This document shows positions 52,589-60,374 of a stretch of 64,000 bases of DNA, in pieces (within the stretch, counting starts at the first letter, position 1; every line of letters starts with the position of its first letter). Under the pieces are notes generated by a model that was not told the DNA's origin, ran no database searches, and was given only the letters and a program-made list of their open reading frames with translations. The stretch is from the NCBI RefSeq assembly GCF_003855495.1, contig NZ_CP034087.1, forward strand, positions 62,001-126,000, read 5' to 3'. This stretch comes from Methylocystis rosea (GTDB taxonomy: Bacteria; Pseudomonadota; Alphaproteobacteria; Rhizobiales; Beijerinckiaceae). Both the position numbers and the translations under genes were made by a program.

Positions 52589-53768
52589 GCAGAGTCCTAC
52601 ATCGTTAAGGATTGGTTAAACATAAAGGATTGGAAGGGCGCTGGAGGATCGCGCCATGACGAAGGGTTTTTTGGATCACATGCGGGTTGTTCCGGATCAT
52701 CGCGTTCCCGGCTTGGCGACCTATCCTTTGGACGAGATTTTGCTGCCGACGCTGGTCGGGGTTGTTTGCGGCGCGGACGACTTCGAGGGCTTCGGGGAAG
52801 TTGCGACGGGCGCCTTGGACTGGCTGCGGGGGTTTTTGCCGTTTACGGACGGCGTCGCGACGGCGCAGACCTTGCGCAAGGTGTTTCGTCTGCTTGATCC
52901 GCAAGCGCTGGAGCGGGGGTTTTCGGCCTGGGCGGCGTCGATCCGCCCCGCCGCCCGCGAGGTCGTGGCCGTGGACGGCAATACGTTGCGCGGCTCGCGG
53001 CAGTCCGACGGAACGGGCACGCTGTATCTCGTATCGGCCACGCCACGACGGCCGAGCTGGTGCTGGCGCAACGCGCCGTCGACGGCAAATCCAACGAGAT
53101 CACGGCGATCCCGGAACTCCTCGACATGCTCGCGCTCGAAGGAGCGATCGTTTCCATCGACGCGATGGGGACGCAAAAGGCGATCGTGGCGCGCATCGTC
53201 GACAGCCGGGCGGACTATGTGCTCGCCCTCAAGGGCCATCAGACGAGCCTTCACGACGACGCCGAGCTTTTTTTTGCCGATTCCGCATGCGCCGCGACCT
53301 GCCAGAGCGAAACTGAGACCGACACGGACCATGGCCGGATCGAAGAGCGCCTCTACCGCGCCGCCGCCTGGCTGGCCGAGCGTCACCCGGAGTGGAAGGG
53401 TCTACGCGCTCTCACCGCGATCACTGCAAGGCGCATCGACAAAAAATCCGGCGCGGAGAGCCTCGAGACAAGGCTCTACATCACTTCGCTCGAACCCGAT
53501 CCAAGAGCCATCTTTGCTGCCGTGCGCGCGCATTGGCGGATCGAAAACAATCTCCATTGGACCATGGACGTAATCTTCGACGAGGATCGCTGCCGAACCC
53601 GCAAGGACATGTCGCCCCGAAACCTCGCCGCCATCCGCCACGCCGCCTTCAACATCCTCAAGGCCGACAAAACCAAAGGCTCCCTACCCAGAAAACGCCT
53701 CAGAGCCTGCGTCGACCCATGCTTCCGGACCAACCTCTTCGTAGCTTAACGATTTAGGATTTCCCCCT
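52585..53768 (+). mobile_element. ISAs1-family insertion sequence
   Basis: About 1184 bp. The ends CAGGGCAGAGTCCTACATCG and (reversed) TAGGGGGAAATCCTAAATCG form a 25-bp imperfect inverted repeat. A 10-bp direct repeat ACGGTACCCC flanks it (52575-52584 and 53769-53778), the only clear target duplication in this window. It carries one frameshifted transposase. Confidence 0.85.
52656..53749 (+). pseudogene. ISAs1 transposase, frameshifted
   Basis: The first frame from ATG 52656 gives the family N-terminus (HMRVVPDHRVPGLATYPLDE, VCGADDFEGFGEVATG, VVAVDGNTLRGSRQSDGTG, the last with the first catalytic Asp). It loses register near 53035-53045. The second frame then continues AELVLAQRAVDGKSNEITAI, VSIDAMGTQKAIVARI, HWRIENNLHWTMDVIFDEDR with the remaining catalytic residues, and ends at TAA 53749. 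One inserted or deleted base explains the break; no slippery run is present, so it is probably inactive. Confidence 0.87.
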
Positions 53769-53909
53769 AACGGTACCCCGATCACGGAAGCAATGACCAA
53801 CAAAAGGTATCCGCCGATCCGATCCCGTCATGAGAGTAGTGTGCGCTCCGGCGACCACGCGAGTTGAAGGTGCTGTTGCCTCCTTCTGTCGCTGCTTTGT
53901 TGTAGGACC

Positions 53910-53930
53910 CTAAGCCCCGGCTAAGAATCG
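53910..53930 (+). promoter_or_regulatory. Direct-repeat box CTAAG-N6-CTAAG, response-regulator site
   Basis: CTAAG (53910-53914) and CTAAG (53921-53925) are spaced by exactly 11 bp start to start, with spacer CCCCGG. Two similar boxes lie at 56220 and 58363. This geometry is that of OmpR/PmrA-class regulator sites. It lies 43 bp before the small gene that precedes the regulator gene. Confidence 0.6.
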
Positions 53931-53972
53931 TGTAGTACCAGCCGCGTCCTTGGACAAGGGCGGGGGACCGAA

Positions 53973-54161
53973 ATGAATAAAATAGCTCCGATTCATGTTG
54001 CTTTTTGGCTTATGAAAATCAGGGCGACTCTTGGGAAGATAGTTCCCGCCTTGGTTGCGAAGCGCACCCGAACCGCATCGAGTTTCTGGCGAGAATTTGC
54101 TTCCGAGGCCTCTTCTTTGCTAATTCGAACGGGTACGAAAGCGCATCCGGCTAAAGCTTGA
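53973..54161 (+). CDS. Possible small basic protein before the response regulator
   Basis: A 62-residue frame with ATG 53973 and a GGGGGA sequence eight bases upstream. The sequence (NKIAPIHVAFWLMKIRATLG, then KIVPALVAKRTRTASSFWRE) is basic with a short hydrophobic start. It ends 12 bp before the start of the response regulator and lies just downstream of the CTAAG box, so it may be the first gene of that operon. No homology is recognised and it may be spurious. Confidence 0.35.
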   Translation: MNKIAPIHVAFWLMKIRATLGKIVPALVAKRTRTASSFWREFASEASSLLIRTGTKAHPAKA

Positions 54162-54173
54162 TGGGTTCTTTCA

Positions 54174-54839
54174 TTGCGCCTCCTTCTAATCGAAGACGAC
54201 TCAATGATCGGCGAAAGCCTGACCCGTGGCCTTCGCTTGCAGGGCTTGTCCGTGGATTGGGTGAAAACGGGCCCTGATGGCGAAGTAGCCATGGCGGATG
54301 GCGATTATGCGATGGTGCTCTTGGACTTAGGCCTCCCCGGAAAAAGTGGGTTTGAGGTATTGCGGACGAGACGAGAAAGCGGTGACCAGACGCCAATTAT
54401 CATAATCACCGCTCGGGACGCCCTAGAAGATCGAATCAAGGGGCTAGATCTCGGGGCGGATGATTACGTGATAAAGCCGTTTGAGCTTCGTGAATTAATC
54501 GCCAGAATGCGGGCCGTGCAACGACGGCGAAGCGGATCCGCGCAATCGATGCTAACTGCGGGGGAAATTTGCCTTGATATGGCGACGCATGAAGTCAGCT
54601 ATCGCGGGCGACGCGCTGTACTGCCTGCTCGCGAATTCGCGCTCATGTCGGCGCTGATGGAGCGGCCCGGCGCCATCCTGTCACGTCATCAGCTTGAAGA
54701 TCGGCTCTACGGTTGGGGCGAAGAGGTTCAAAGCAACGCCGTCGATGTTTTAATACATTCGATTCGGAAGAAGTTCGACAAGGACATCATCTTTAACGTC
54801 CGCGGAGCGGGGTGGATAATCCGCAAGGGCGCCCAATGA
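54174..54839 (+). CDS. OmpR-family response regulator (QseB/TctD-like)
   Basis: A 221-residue regulator. The receiver domain has the acidic pocket in RLLLIEDDSMIGESL, the phospho-accepting Asp in MVLLDLGLPGKSGFEVL, the Thr in IIIITARDALEDRI and the Lys in DDYVIKPFELREL. The C-terminal winged helix (LPAREFALMSALMERPGAIL, then SNAVDVLIHSIRKKF) binds DNA. TTG 54174 opens the frame without a strong ribosome binding site. It overlaps the kinase gene by four bases. It is the likely binder of the three CTAAK-N6-CTAAK boxes. Confidence 0.93.
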   Translation: MRLLLIEDDSMIGESLTRGLRLQGLSVDWVKTGPDGEVAMADGDYAMVLLDLGLPGKSGFEVLRTRRESGDQTPIIIITARDALEDRIKGLDLGADDYVIKPFELRELIARMRAVQRRRSGSAQSMLTAGEICLDMATHEVSYRGRRAVLPAREFALMSALMERPGAILSRHQLEDRLYGWGEEVQSNAVDVLIHSIRKKFDKDIIFNVRGAGWIIRKGAQ

Positions 54840-56140
54840 CTTCTCTCAAGAAAACGATTCTCGTTTGGACAGCCTTCACCCTTCTTGCTATCGGAGCAAT
54901 TGACGCTGCAGTTTCTTACTGGCGGGCCAGTAAAGAAGCAGATGATTTCCTAGATGGGCAATTGCGCCAAATTGCCTTGAACATCGGCGACCTTCCGGCA
55001 GAAGCGGTGAATGCCCCACATACGCAGATAGAGCCAGAAGACGACCTCTTGATTGAGGTGCGAAAAAAAAATGGCGACATTGTGCGGTCGCCTGGAGATT
55101 CCATAGAGTTACCGATTTCTGACGTCTCCGGCTTTTCTGTGATAACGGCCGGAGGCATAGATTGGCGAGCCTATACCCTGCACGGTCGGAAGCGCGCTGT
55201 CGTTGTCGCTCAGCAACTCATAGTCAGGCGAGAACTTGCGGAGCGCGCCGCAATTGGAGTCGCGGCGCCAATCGCCGTCACTATTCCGATGGCCTGGATC
55301 ATAGTCAGCTGGGCGATGGCCCGTGTGTTCGATAGGCTTTCCGAAATCGGGCGTTCAATCCAAGCCAGAGGCCCGGATCGGTTGGATCCGATTCCGGTGT
55401 CCGACGTGCCTTCTGAGGTGCTGCCTCTGATCGACGGGATGAATGAATTGCTCGCGCGCCTTACAAAGGCGCTTGATCAGCAGCAACAATTTGTATCCGA
55501 CGCGGCGCACCATCTTCGCACGCCGCTTTCGGCCTTGTATATTCAGTTAGAAAACCTTCGAATGATATTGGATCCTAGCGGAAGTGGGCGCGACTTTGAT
55601 GAAATGAACCAAGGCCTGCGACGAGCGTCAAAATTGGTCGATCAACTTCTTCGGTTGGCTCGATTTGATGACCCACAGAAAGATCTACGTTTTGAATCCA
55701 TCGATATTAGTGAGGTATTGATCTCCTGTATTGCGGACCAAATTCCGATCGCGGCCGCCAAAGGAATCGATCTTGGGGTGAAAGCGTTGCTGCCTGGTAG
55801 GGTTCGCGGGTCGCGGGATGATCTAGCCGTGCTTTTCAATACAATTTTGGACAATGCCATTCGGTATACGCCCACTGGCGGTTCCGTGGACGTGTCCGTT
55901 CGACGAGCGGATGAACGCATAGAGATTGAGATTTGCGACTCGGGACCTGGTGTTGAAGAACAATATTTGCCCAAATTGACCGAGCGCTTCTTTCGCAGCC
56001 CAGATGCGGCTGGTGAGGGAACCGGTCTTGGTCTCGCTATTGTAGCGGCGATCGCGAAGCAACATAGCTTCGATTTGACGATATCTAACCGACCCGAGAG
56101 CGGCGGCCTATGCGTCGCGATCCAATGTCCTGCGGACTAA
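54836..56140 (+). CDS. Sensor histidine kinase (QseC/TctE-like)
   Basis: A 434-residue kinase. Two membrane segments (VWTAFTLLAIGAIDAAVSYW near the start and IGVAAPIAVTIPMAWIIVSW near residue 150) enclose a periplasmic domain of about 120 residues. A HAMP-like region leads to the H box SDAAHHLRTPLSALYIQLEN, then N box NTILDNAIRYTPTGG, G1 ICDSGPGVEE, F box RFFRSPD and G2 GEGTGLGLAIV. It phosphorylates the regulator in response to an unknown envelope signal. ATG 54836 overlaps the regulator's stop. Confidence 0.93.
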   Translation: MTSLKKTILVWTAFTLLAIGAIDAAVSYWRASKEADDFLDGQLRQIALNIGDLPAEAVNAPHTQIEPEDDLLIEVRKKNGDIVRSPGDSIELPISDVSGFSVITAGGIDWRAYTLHGRKRAVVVAQQLIVRRELAERAAIGVAAPIAVTIPMAWIIVSWAMARVFDRLSEIGRSIQARGPDRLDPIPVSDVPSEVLPLIDGMNELLARLTKALDQQQQFVSDAAHHLRTPLSALYIQLENLRMILDPSGSGRDFDEMNQGLRRASKLVDQLLRLARFDDPQKDLRFESIDISEVLISCIADQIPIAAAKGIDLGVKALLPGRVRGSRDDLAVLFNTILDNAIRYTPTGGSVDVSVRRADERIEIEICDSGPGVEEQYLPKLTERFFRSPDAAGEGTGLGLAIVAAIAKQHSFDLTISNRPESGGLCVAIQCPAD

Positions 56141-56219
56141 GCAAAAGGCCACAGTCCGGATGGGATAGTCGAAGAAGTCGTGCCCGGTTGGGGTCAGTTT
56201 CTGACCAGTGTGAAACCTG

Positions 56220-56237
56220 CTAATTCCCGCCTAATTC
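56220..56237 (+). promoter_or_regulatory. Direct-repeat box CTAAT-N6-CTAAT before the efflux genes
   Basis: CTAATTC (56220-56226) and CTAATTC (56231-56237) repeat with an 11-bp period, spacer TCCCGC counted from the 5-mer. The box lies in the gap after the kinase gene, 375 bp before the outer-membrane factor. Confidence 0.6.
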
Positions 56238-56611
56238 TTTTTTGTTAGGTCCAAGCCCGCCCGAGGCGAAGGGCTTAAGGCGCGATGCTGTTTCTCGGAG
56301 GACCAGCTGACACATCCTTGGGCTTGCAATGTCCCGAGCGGCGCAGGGACTTTTAAAGCTTTTTCGGATCCAGGGGTGCGATCTTTGATCGTCACTGTAT
56401 GGAGGAGCCGCGGCGCCCGGCGAGGGAGATCGATGCGCCTGAAGGGAGGGCCTGTTCTAGGTCTCGAGCATCGGCAAGGTGTGAATGGCGGAAAAGCCTG
56501 CAGGCAAGTCGAGCCGAGGTTGCAGCTTCGCGCAACAGTGCAACGGACTCATCGAGATATGGCGCTCAAATCGGCTGGCCCGGGAAAATATAAGCTTGGG
56601 CACAACGCCGC
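56238..56611. other. Leader before the outer-membrane factor gene
   Basis: Frames on the plus strand (such as 56376-56630) are Arg/Gly-rich and unsupported. The segment begins with the T-rich TTCTTTTTTG right after the direct-repeat box. It presumably contains the promoter and a long 5' leader. Confidence 0.4.
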
Positions 56612-58297
56612 ATGCAAATGTCATACTTGATCCTTTTGGTCTCGCGGACTGTCAAAGAAATGACGCTTTGGGCGTTGCTAACCCTTTGTGCGCATCTTGC
56701 GTTGTCGGGATGCGCCGTAGGCCCTGATTTTCAGTCGCCGAGTCCTCCGGAAACAACGAGATTCACCGCAGAAAGACTTACCCGCGCGGGTCAAGACAAA
56801 GCGACCGATATAGGTTTCGCTGTAGAAAAAGAGGTGCCGCAGCGGTGGTGGGAGGCATTTCAGAATAAAAAGCTCAATAGACTCATTGAGGCCGCAATTG
56901 AACACAATCCCTCGTTGCAGTCTGCCGAAGCGGCGATCAAGATCGCGTATTACAATGCAGAAAGCCAAAAGGGAGCATTTCTTCCAACACTTTTGGCTGG
57001 GGCAAACGAAAGCCTGAATCTGACTTCAAATGATCGTTCCCTCGGGACGATCAATCAGACTATATACAATCAATTGTTCCCTACGCCCGCCAATATTCTC
57101 CTGGACGCGCCATCCTTTAACACCCAAAACCCTCCGACTTGGGTATACTCTCTGTTTCTGAAACAGCTGACTGTGTCCTACACGCCTGACATCTGGGGCC
57201 AGAACCGGCGGGCCGTCGAATCGCTCGAGGCGCAGACAGACCTACAGCGATATCAATTAGAGGCGGCATATCTCGCGCTGACAAGCAATGTCGCCGTGGC
57301 GGCGATACGGGAGGCGTCTTTGCGAGGGCAACTCGCCGCCGTCGAGCGCGTCGTAAAAATCGCGCGGGAATTACTCGATATCATTCGCAAACAAAAAGGG
57401 GCTGGCGGGGCATCCGAGGCTGACGTCTTGACTCAAGACGCCGCCGTTGGTCAGGCGCAACAATTGATTCCACCCCTGAAAAAGCAGATCGCTCTACAAC
57501 GGGATTTGATCACCGCTCTCGTCGGGCGTTATTCGTCGGACGAGATCATCGAAACCTTCGATCTCAGCGAACTGAAGCTTCCGCGAAGCGTGCCGCTCTC
57601 GCTTCCCTCGAGATTCGTCAGGCAGAGGCCCGACATTCGAGCCGCCGAGGCGAAATTGCACTCGGCCAGCGCAAACGTCGGCGTTACAATGGCCGCGCGG
57701 CTGCCCAACATTACTTTAAGCGCCAATGCGGGGTTCAGCGCCTTCAAATTAGCCGAACTCTTCGCGCCAGGAACGCAATTCTTTACCCTCGCCGCCAATG
57801 CCGCGCAGCCGCTCTTCACAGGCTTTTCCCTTCTTAATCAGCAAAAAGCCGCGCATGCCGCCCTAGAGCAAGCCCAGGCTCAATACCGCCAGACCGTAAT
57901 CTCGGCGTTCCAAAATGTAGCCGATGCGTTGAAAGCGATTAAGGCGGACGCCGAAGCGGTCAACGTGGCCGCTCACGTTGTGAAGGTGTCAGGCAGCAAT
58001 CTGGAGATTGTGCGGGGCCAGATGAATATAGGCAGCGTCGGCGTTCTAACGGTCCTTAACGCACAGCAAACCTATCTCCTGGCGATGGTCAACCGCGCGC
58101 AGGCGGAAGGCAATCTTCTCGCCGATGTGGCAGGGCTCTTCATGGCGTTGGGCGGCGGCTGGCAAGATCAGGCGCTCAAGAACTTACCGCCAAGCGTCCC
58201 TGGCGAATCGCCCTCCAGGGAGCAGATCGAAGCTATAAAAGCGCCTGTGAATCCGAGTTTGCTTCCCGATATCCTGTCGGATTTGACCATGCGCTGA
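56612..58297 (+). CDS. RND efflux outer-membrane factor (NodT/OprM family)
   Basis: A 561-residue lipoprotein-type channel. A signal sequence ends in the lipobox LALSGC, followed by AVGPDFQSPSPPE typical of NodT/OprM. Two structural repeats follow (PQRWWEAFQNKKLNRLIEAA, NPSLQSAEAAIKIAYYNAES, the middle RQRPDIRAAEAKLHSASANV and LPNITLSANAGFS), forming the outer-membrane barrel and periplasmic tunnel. It joins with the adaptor and pump 0.7-2 kb downstream. The alternative start MTLWALL at 56660 would give a cleaner signal peptide. Confidence 0.92.
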   Translation: MQMSYLILLVSRTVKEMTLWALLTLCAHLALSGCAVGPDFQSPSPPETTRFTAERLTRAGQDKATDIGFAVEKEVPQRWWEAFQNKKLNRLIEAAIEHNPSLQSAEAAIKIAYYNAESQKGAFLPTLLAGANESLNLTSNDRSLGTINQTIYNQLFPTPANILLDAPSFNTQNPPTWVYSLFLKQLTVSYTPDIWGQNRRAVESLEAQTDLQRYQLEAAYLALTSNVAVAAIREASLRGQLAAVERVVKIARELLDIIRKQKGAGGASEADVLTQDAAVGQAQQLIPPLKKQIALQRDLITALVGRYSSDEIIETFDLSELKLPRSVPLSLPSRFVRQRPDIRAAEAKLHSASANVGVTMAARLPNITLSANAGFSAFKLAELFAPGTQFFTLAANAAQPLFTGFSLLNQQKAAHAALEQAQAQYRQTVISAFQNVADALKAIKADAEAVNVAAHVVKVSGSNLEIVRGQMNIGSVGVLTVLNAQQTYLLAMVNRAQAEGNLLADVAGLFMALGGGWQDQALKNLPPSVPGESPSREQIEAIKAPVNPSLLPDILSDLTMR

Positions 58298-58362
58298 CAC
58301 GTTAGGGAAGGCCTCCTCGAGCGAACAGCGTTGCAGGTTGCTCGGCACTTTTTTGAGTCCTG

Positions 58363-58380
58363 CTAATTCGCGCCTAAGTG
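58363..58380 (+). promoter_or_regulatory. Direct-repeat box CTAAT-N6-CTAAG before the stress-protein gene
   Basis: CTAATTC (58363-58369) and CTAAGTG (58374-58380) repeat with an 11-bp period, spacer TCGCGC from the 5-mer. It ends just before the ATG at 58382, so binding there would influence transcription start or block it, or the true start of the stress protein is further downstream (for example 58430). Confidence 0.6.
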
Positions 58381-58381
58381 G

Positions 58382-59005
58382 ATGAGGCTACTTCTGATCC
58401 TAGGAAGTTTCTGGCAAAGGAGCCATTCAATGATTTCCCCGGCGCCACTGATGCCATCAAGCCCCACATTTTTTCGTGAACAGTCGTCGGCATGGAAGGG
58501 CCAAGCGTCCTTTCTGAAGTTTCATGGAAAAGAACCCCTATCCAAACGACTGGACGACAACTGGGCTTCCGATTGTTCTCGCAACGGCGGGAGCGCTGTC
58601 CTGTGCGCTATCCACGACTCTGAGAGAGCATACAGAACTCTTGCTATGGCGATTGACTTGGCGGAAACTCGCAAAGCACAACTCCATGTTGTCTGCGTTG
58701 CGGAAATGCTTCATGCGCCTCTCTTCATGAGTGAAGTTGACGAGGCCGTGGAAAACGCAATGAGCGAGGCTCAAAGCGTGCTGGCGGAGGCAACAGCTTG
58801 GGCGCAAACGCGAAACATAGCGATAAGAGGTCATGCTCTGACTGGGAGCCCGACCCGGGCAATCGTTGCACTGGCGTCTGCGGTCGACGCGCAATTGCTG
58901 GTGATCGGCCGGAGTAAACGATCCAGTCTATCGAGACGCCTGTTTGGAAGCGCCGCGGATGGCATCCTCAGCATGGCTCGTTGCTCCGTCGTCGTCGCGG
59001 CGTAG
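58382..59005 (+). CDS. Universal stress protein (UspA family)
   Basis: A 207-residue protein. Residues 70-207 form the Usp fold: GSAVLCAIHDSERAYRTLAM, AIDLAETRKAQLHVVCVAEM, the ATP-binding-like VDAQLLVIGRSKRSSLSRRL with FGSAADGILSMARCSVVVAA at the end. The first 60 residues are not conserved and may be untranslated; a start at 58430 or later is possible. It lies between the outer-membrane factor and the adaptor, on the same strand, so it is probably co-regulated with the efflux genes. Confidence 0.83.
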   Translation: MRLLLILGSFWQRSHSMISPAPLMPSSPTFFREQSSAWKGQASFLKFHGKEPLSKRLDDNWASDCSRNGGSAVLCAIHDSERAYRTLAMAIDLAETRKAQLHVVCVAEMLHAPLFMSEVDEAVENAMSEAQSVLAEATAWAQTRNIAIRGHALTGSPTRAIVALASAVDAQLLVIGRSKRSSLSRRLFGSAADGILSMARCSVVVAA

Positions 59006-59254
59006 AATTGAATTGTGAGCGCGCCACAGCTGACTCGCTGCGGCGCGCGCGCTTCACTTACAGACCAGCGGATCTTTGAATGCCAGCCGACGCAAACAGC
59101 GTTGCTGTTAGATCTGCGCACGCCTTGCGCTGCACAGCGCTTGACGGAAATTCGACGAGAGAAATGCCTTGATCAATGGAAAATTCCGCGCTCACTCGAA
59201 GTTCATCGACCTTTCATCAGAACCGTCAACAAATATCCGCCGAGTAGAAATGCT

Positions 59255-60334
59255 GTGACTGGGCATCGCCGGCTGACTACGACTCGACAATTGTCCGCAA
59301 TTTTCTGCATCGCCATTCTCGCGCTTGCTGGCTGCAGTGATGCGGTTCAAGAGAGCGACGAGGGCGCCGGAGGAGTATCCGTCCAGGTTGGGGCCATAAC
59401 GAAAAAGGACCTACGAGCCCGCGTCGAGGCATACGGCGCCGTGGAGCCGGAACCCGCGAAAGCGGGTCATCCAGGCGGCGGCGCGAAACTTGCGGCCCCA
59501 ATTGCGGGAATCGTGGTTGGAATACATGCCAAGGAAGGTCAGAGCGTCAAAGCGGGAGACGTCGTTGTAGAACTCGATAACCGGATCGCCCAGGCGGCAA
59601 TAGATAAAGCACGACATGCGCTCGTTTTTGCTCAGCAAGCGGCTGAGCGCCAAGAAAAGCTGATCAATATCGGGGGCACGACGATGCAGGCCAAGCAAGA
59701 CGCGGCGCAGCGTCTTGCGACGGCTCGCGCGGACCTTGCATCTGCTCAAGCGGCGATTGCGCAAGTGCAGTTAGCCTCGCCTTTGGACGGGCTTGTCGCG
59801 CGTGTAAACGCACTGCCAGGCCAGACAGTTGATTTGAATACCGTAGTTGCGGAGATCGTCGACCTAAAGCGACTTGTGGCGACAGTCGCCGTCCCAAGTG
59901 ATGAGGCTGCACAAATAAAAAAAGGCCAGACCGCAGAAATTTACACCGATAGCAGCTCGAAGCCCATAACGACGGGTCACGTGTCCTTCGTTAGTCCCTC
60001 GGTGGATCAGAGGACCGGCGCGGCGCCCGTTCGAATATTGCTCCCGGAGGATTCAGGATTGCGACCCGGCGAATTCGTGAGAGCCCGCATCATAACGGAA
60101 GAGCGGATTGGCTGCTTAGCTGTTCCTCGTGAAAGCGTAGTGAAGGTGGCGGGCCAACCAGCTATTTACCTGGTCAAAGATCATAGAGCGATCCAAACGC
60201 CTGTCGACACCGGTCTACGGGATGGCGGTTTTATCGAAGTCAAAGCTAAAGGACTAAAGGTGGGCGATTCGATCGTGGCCATCGGGGCCTATGGGTTGCC
60301 CGATGGAACGAAAATAAAGACAACAAAACAATAA
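59255..60334 (+). CDS. RND efflux periplasmic adaptor (HlyD-like)
   Basis: A 359-residue adaptor. GTG 59255 gives an N-terminal signal with lipobox LALAGC (Cys about residue 27), so it is a lipoprotein. The lipoyl half-motif LAAPIAGIVVGIHAKEGQSV, a coiled-coil hairpin (AAIDKARHALVFAQQAAERQ, then RLATARADLASAQAAIAQVQ) and the beta-barrel VQLASPLDGLVARVNALPGQ follow. The longer reading frame from 59015 has an unlikely 80-residue lead. It bridges the pump and the outer-membrane channel. The pump gene begins 40 bp downstream. Confidence 0.92.
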   Translation: MTGHRRLTTTRQLSAIFCIAILALAGCSDAVQESDEGAGGVSVQVGAITKKDLRARVEAYGAVEPEPAKAGHPGGGAKLAAPIAGIVVGIHAKEGQSVKAGDVVVELDNRIAQAAIDKARHALVFAQQAAERQEKLINIGGTTMQAKQDAAQRLATARADLASAQAAIAQVQLASPLDGLVARVNALPGQTVDLNTVVAEIVDLKRLVATVAVPSDEAAQIKKGQTAEIYTDSSSKPITTGHVSFVSPSVDQRTGAAPVRILLPEDSGLRPGEFVRARIITEERIGCLAVPRESVVKVAGQPAIYLVKDHRAIQTPVDTGLRDGGFIEVKAKGLKVGDSIVAIGAYGLPDGTKIKTTKQ

Positions 60335-60374
60335 AGCCGTAACCCATGCGACCTACCGAATTTTTGAGCGAACG

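Noticed and set aside
56376..56630. 84-residue frame before the outer-membrane factor
   Set aside because: Arg/Gly-rich, overlaps the start of the next gene, no ribosome binding site.
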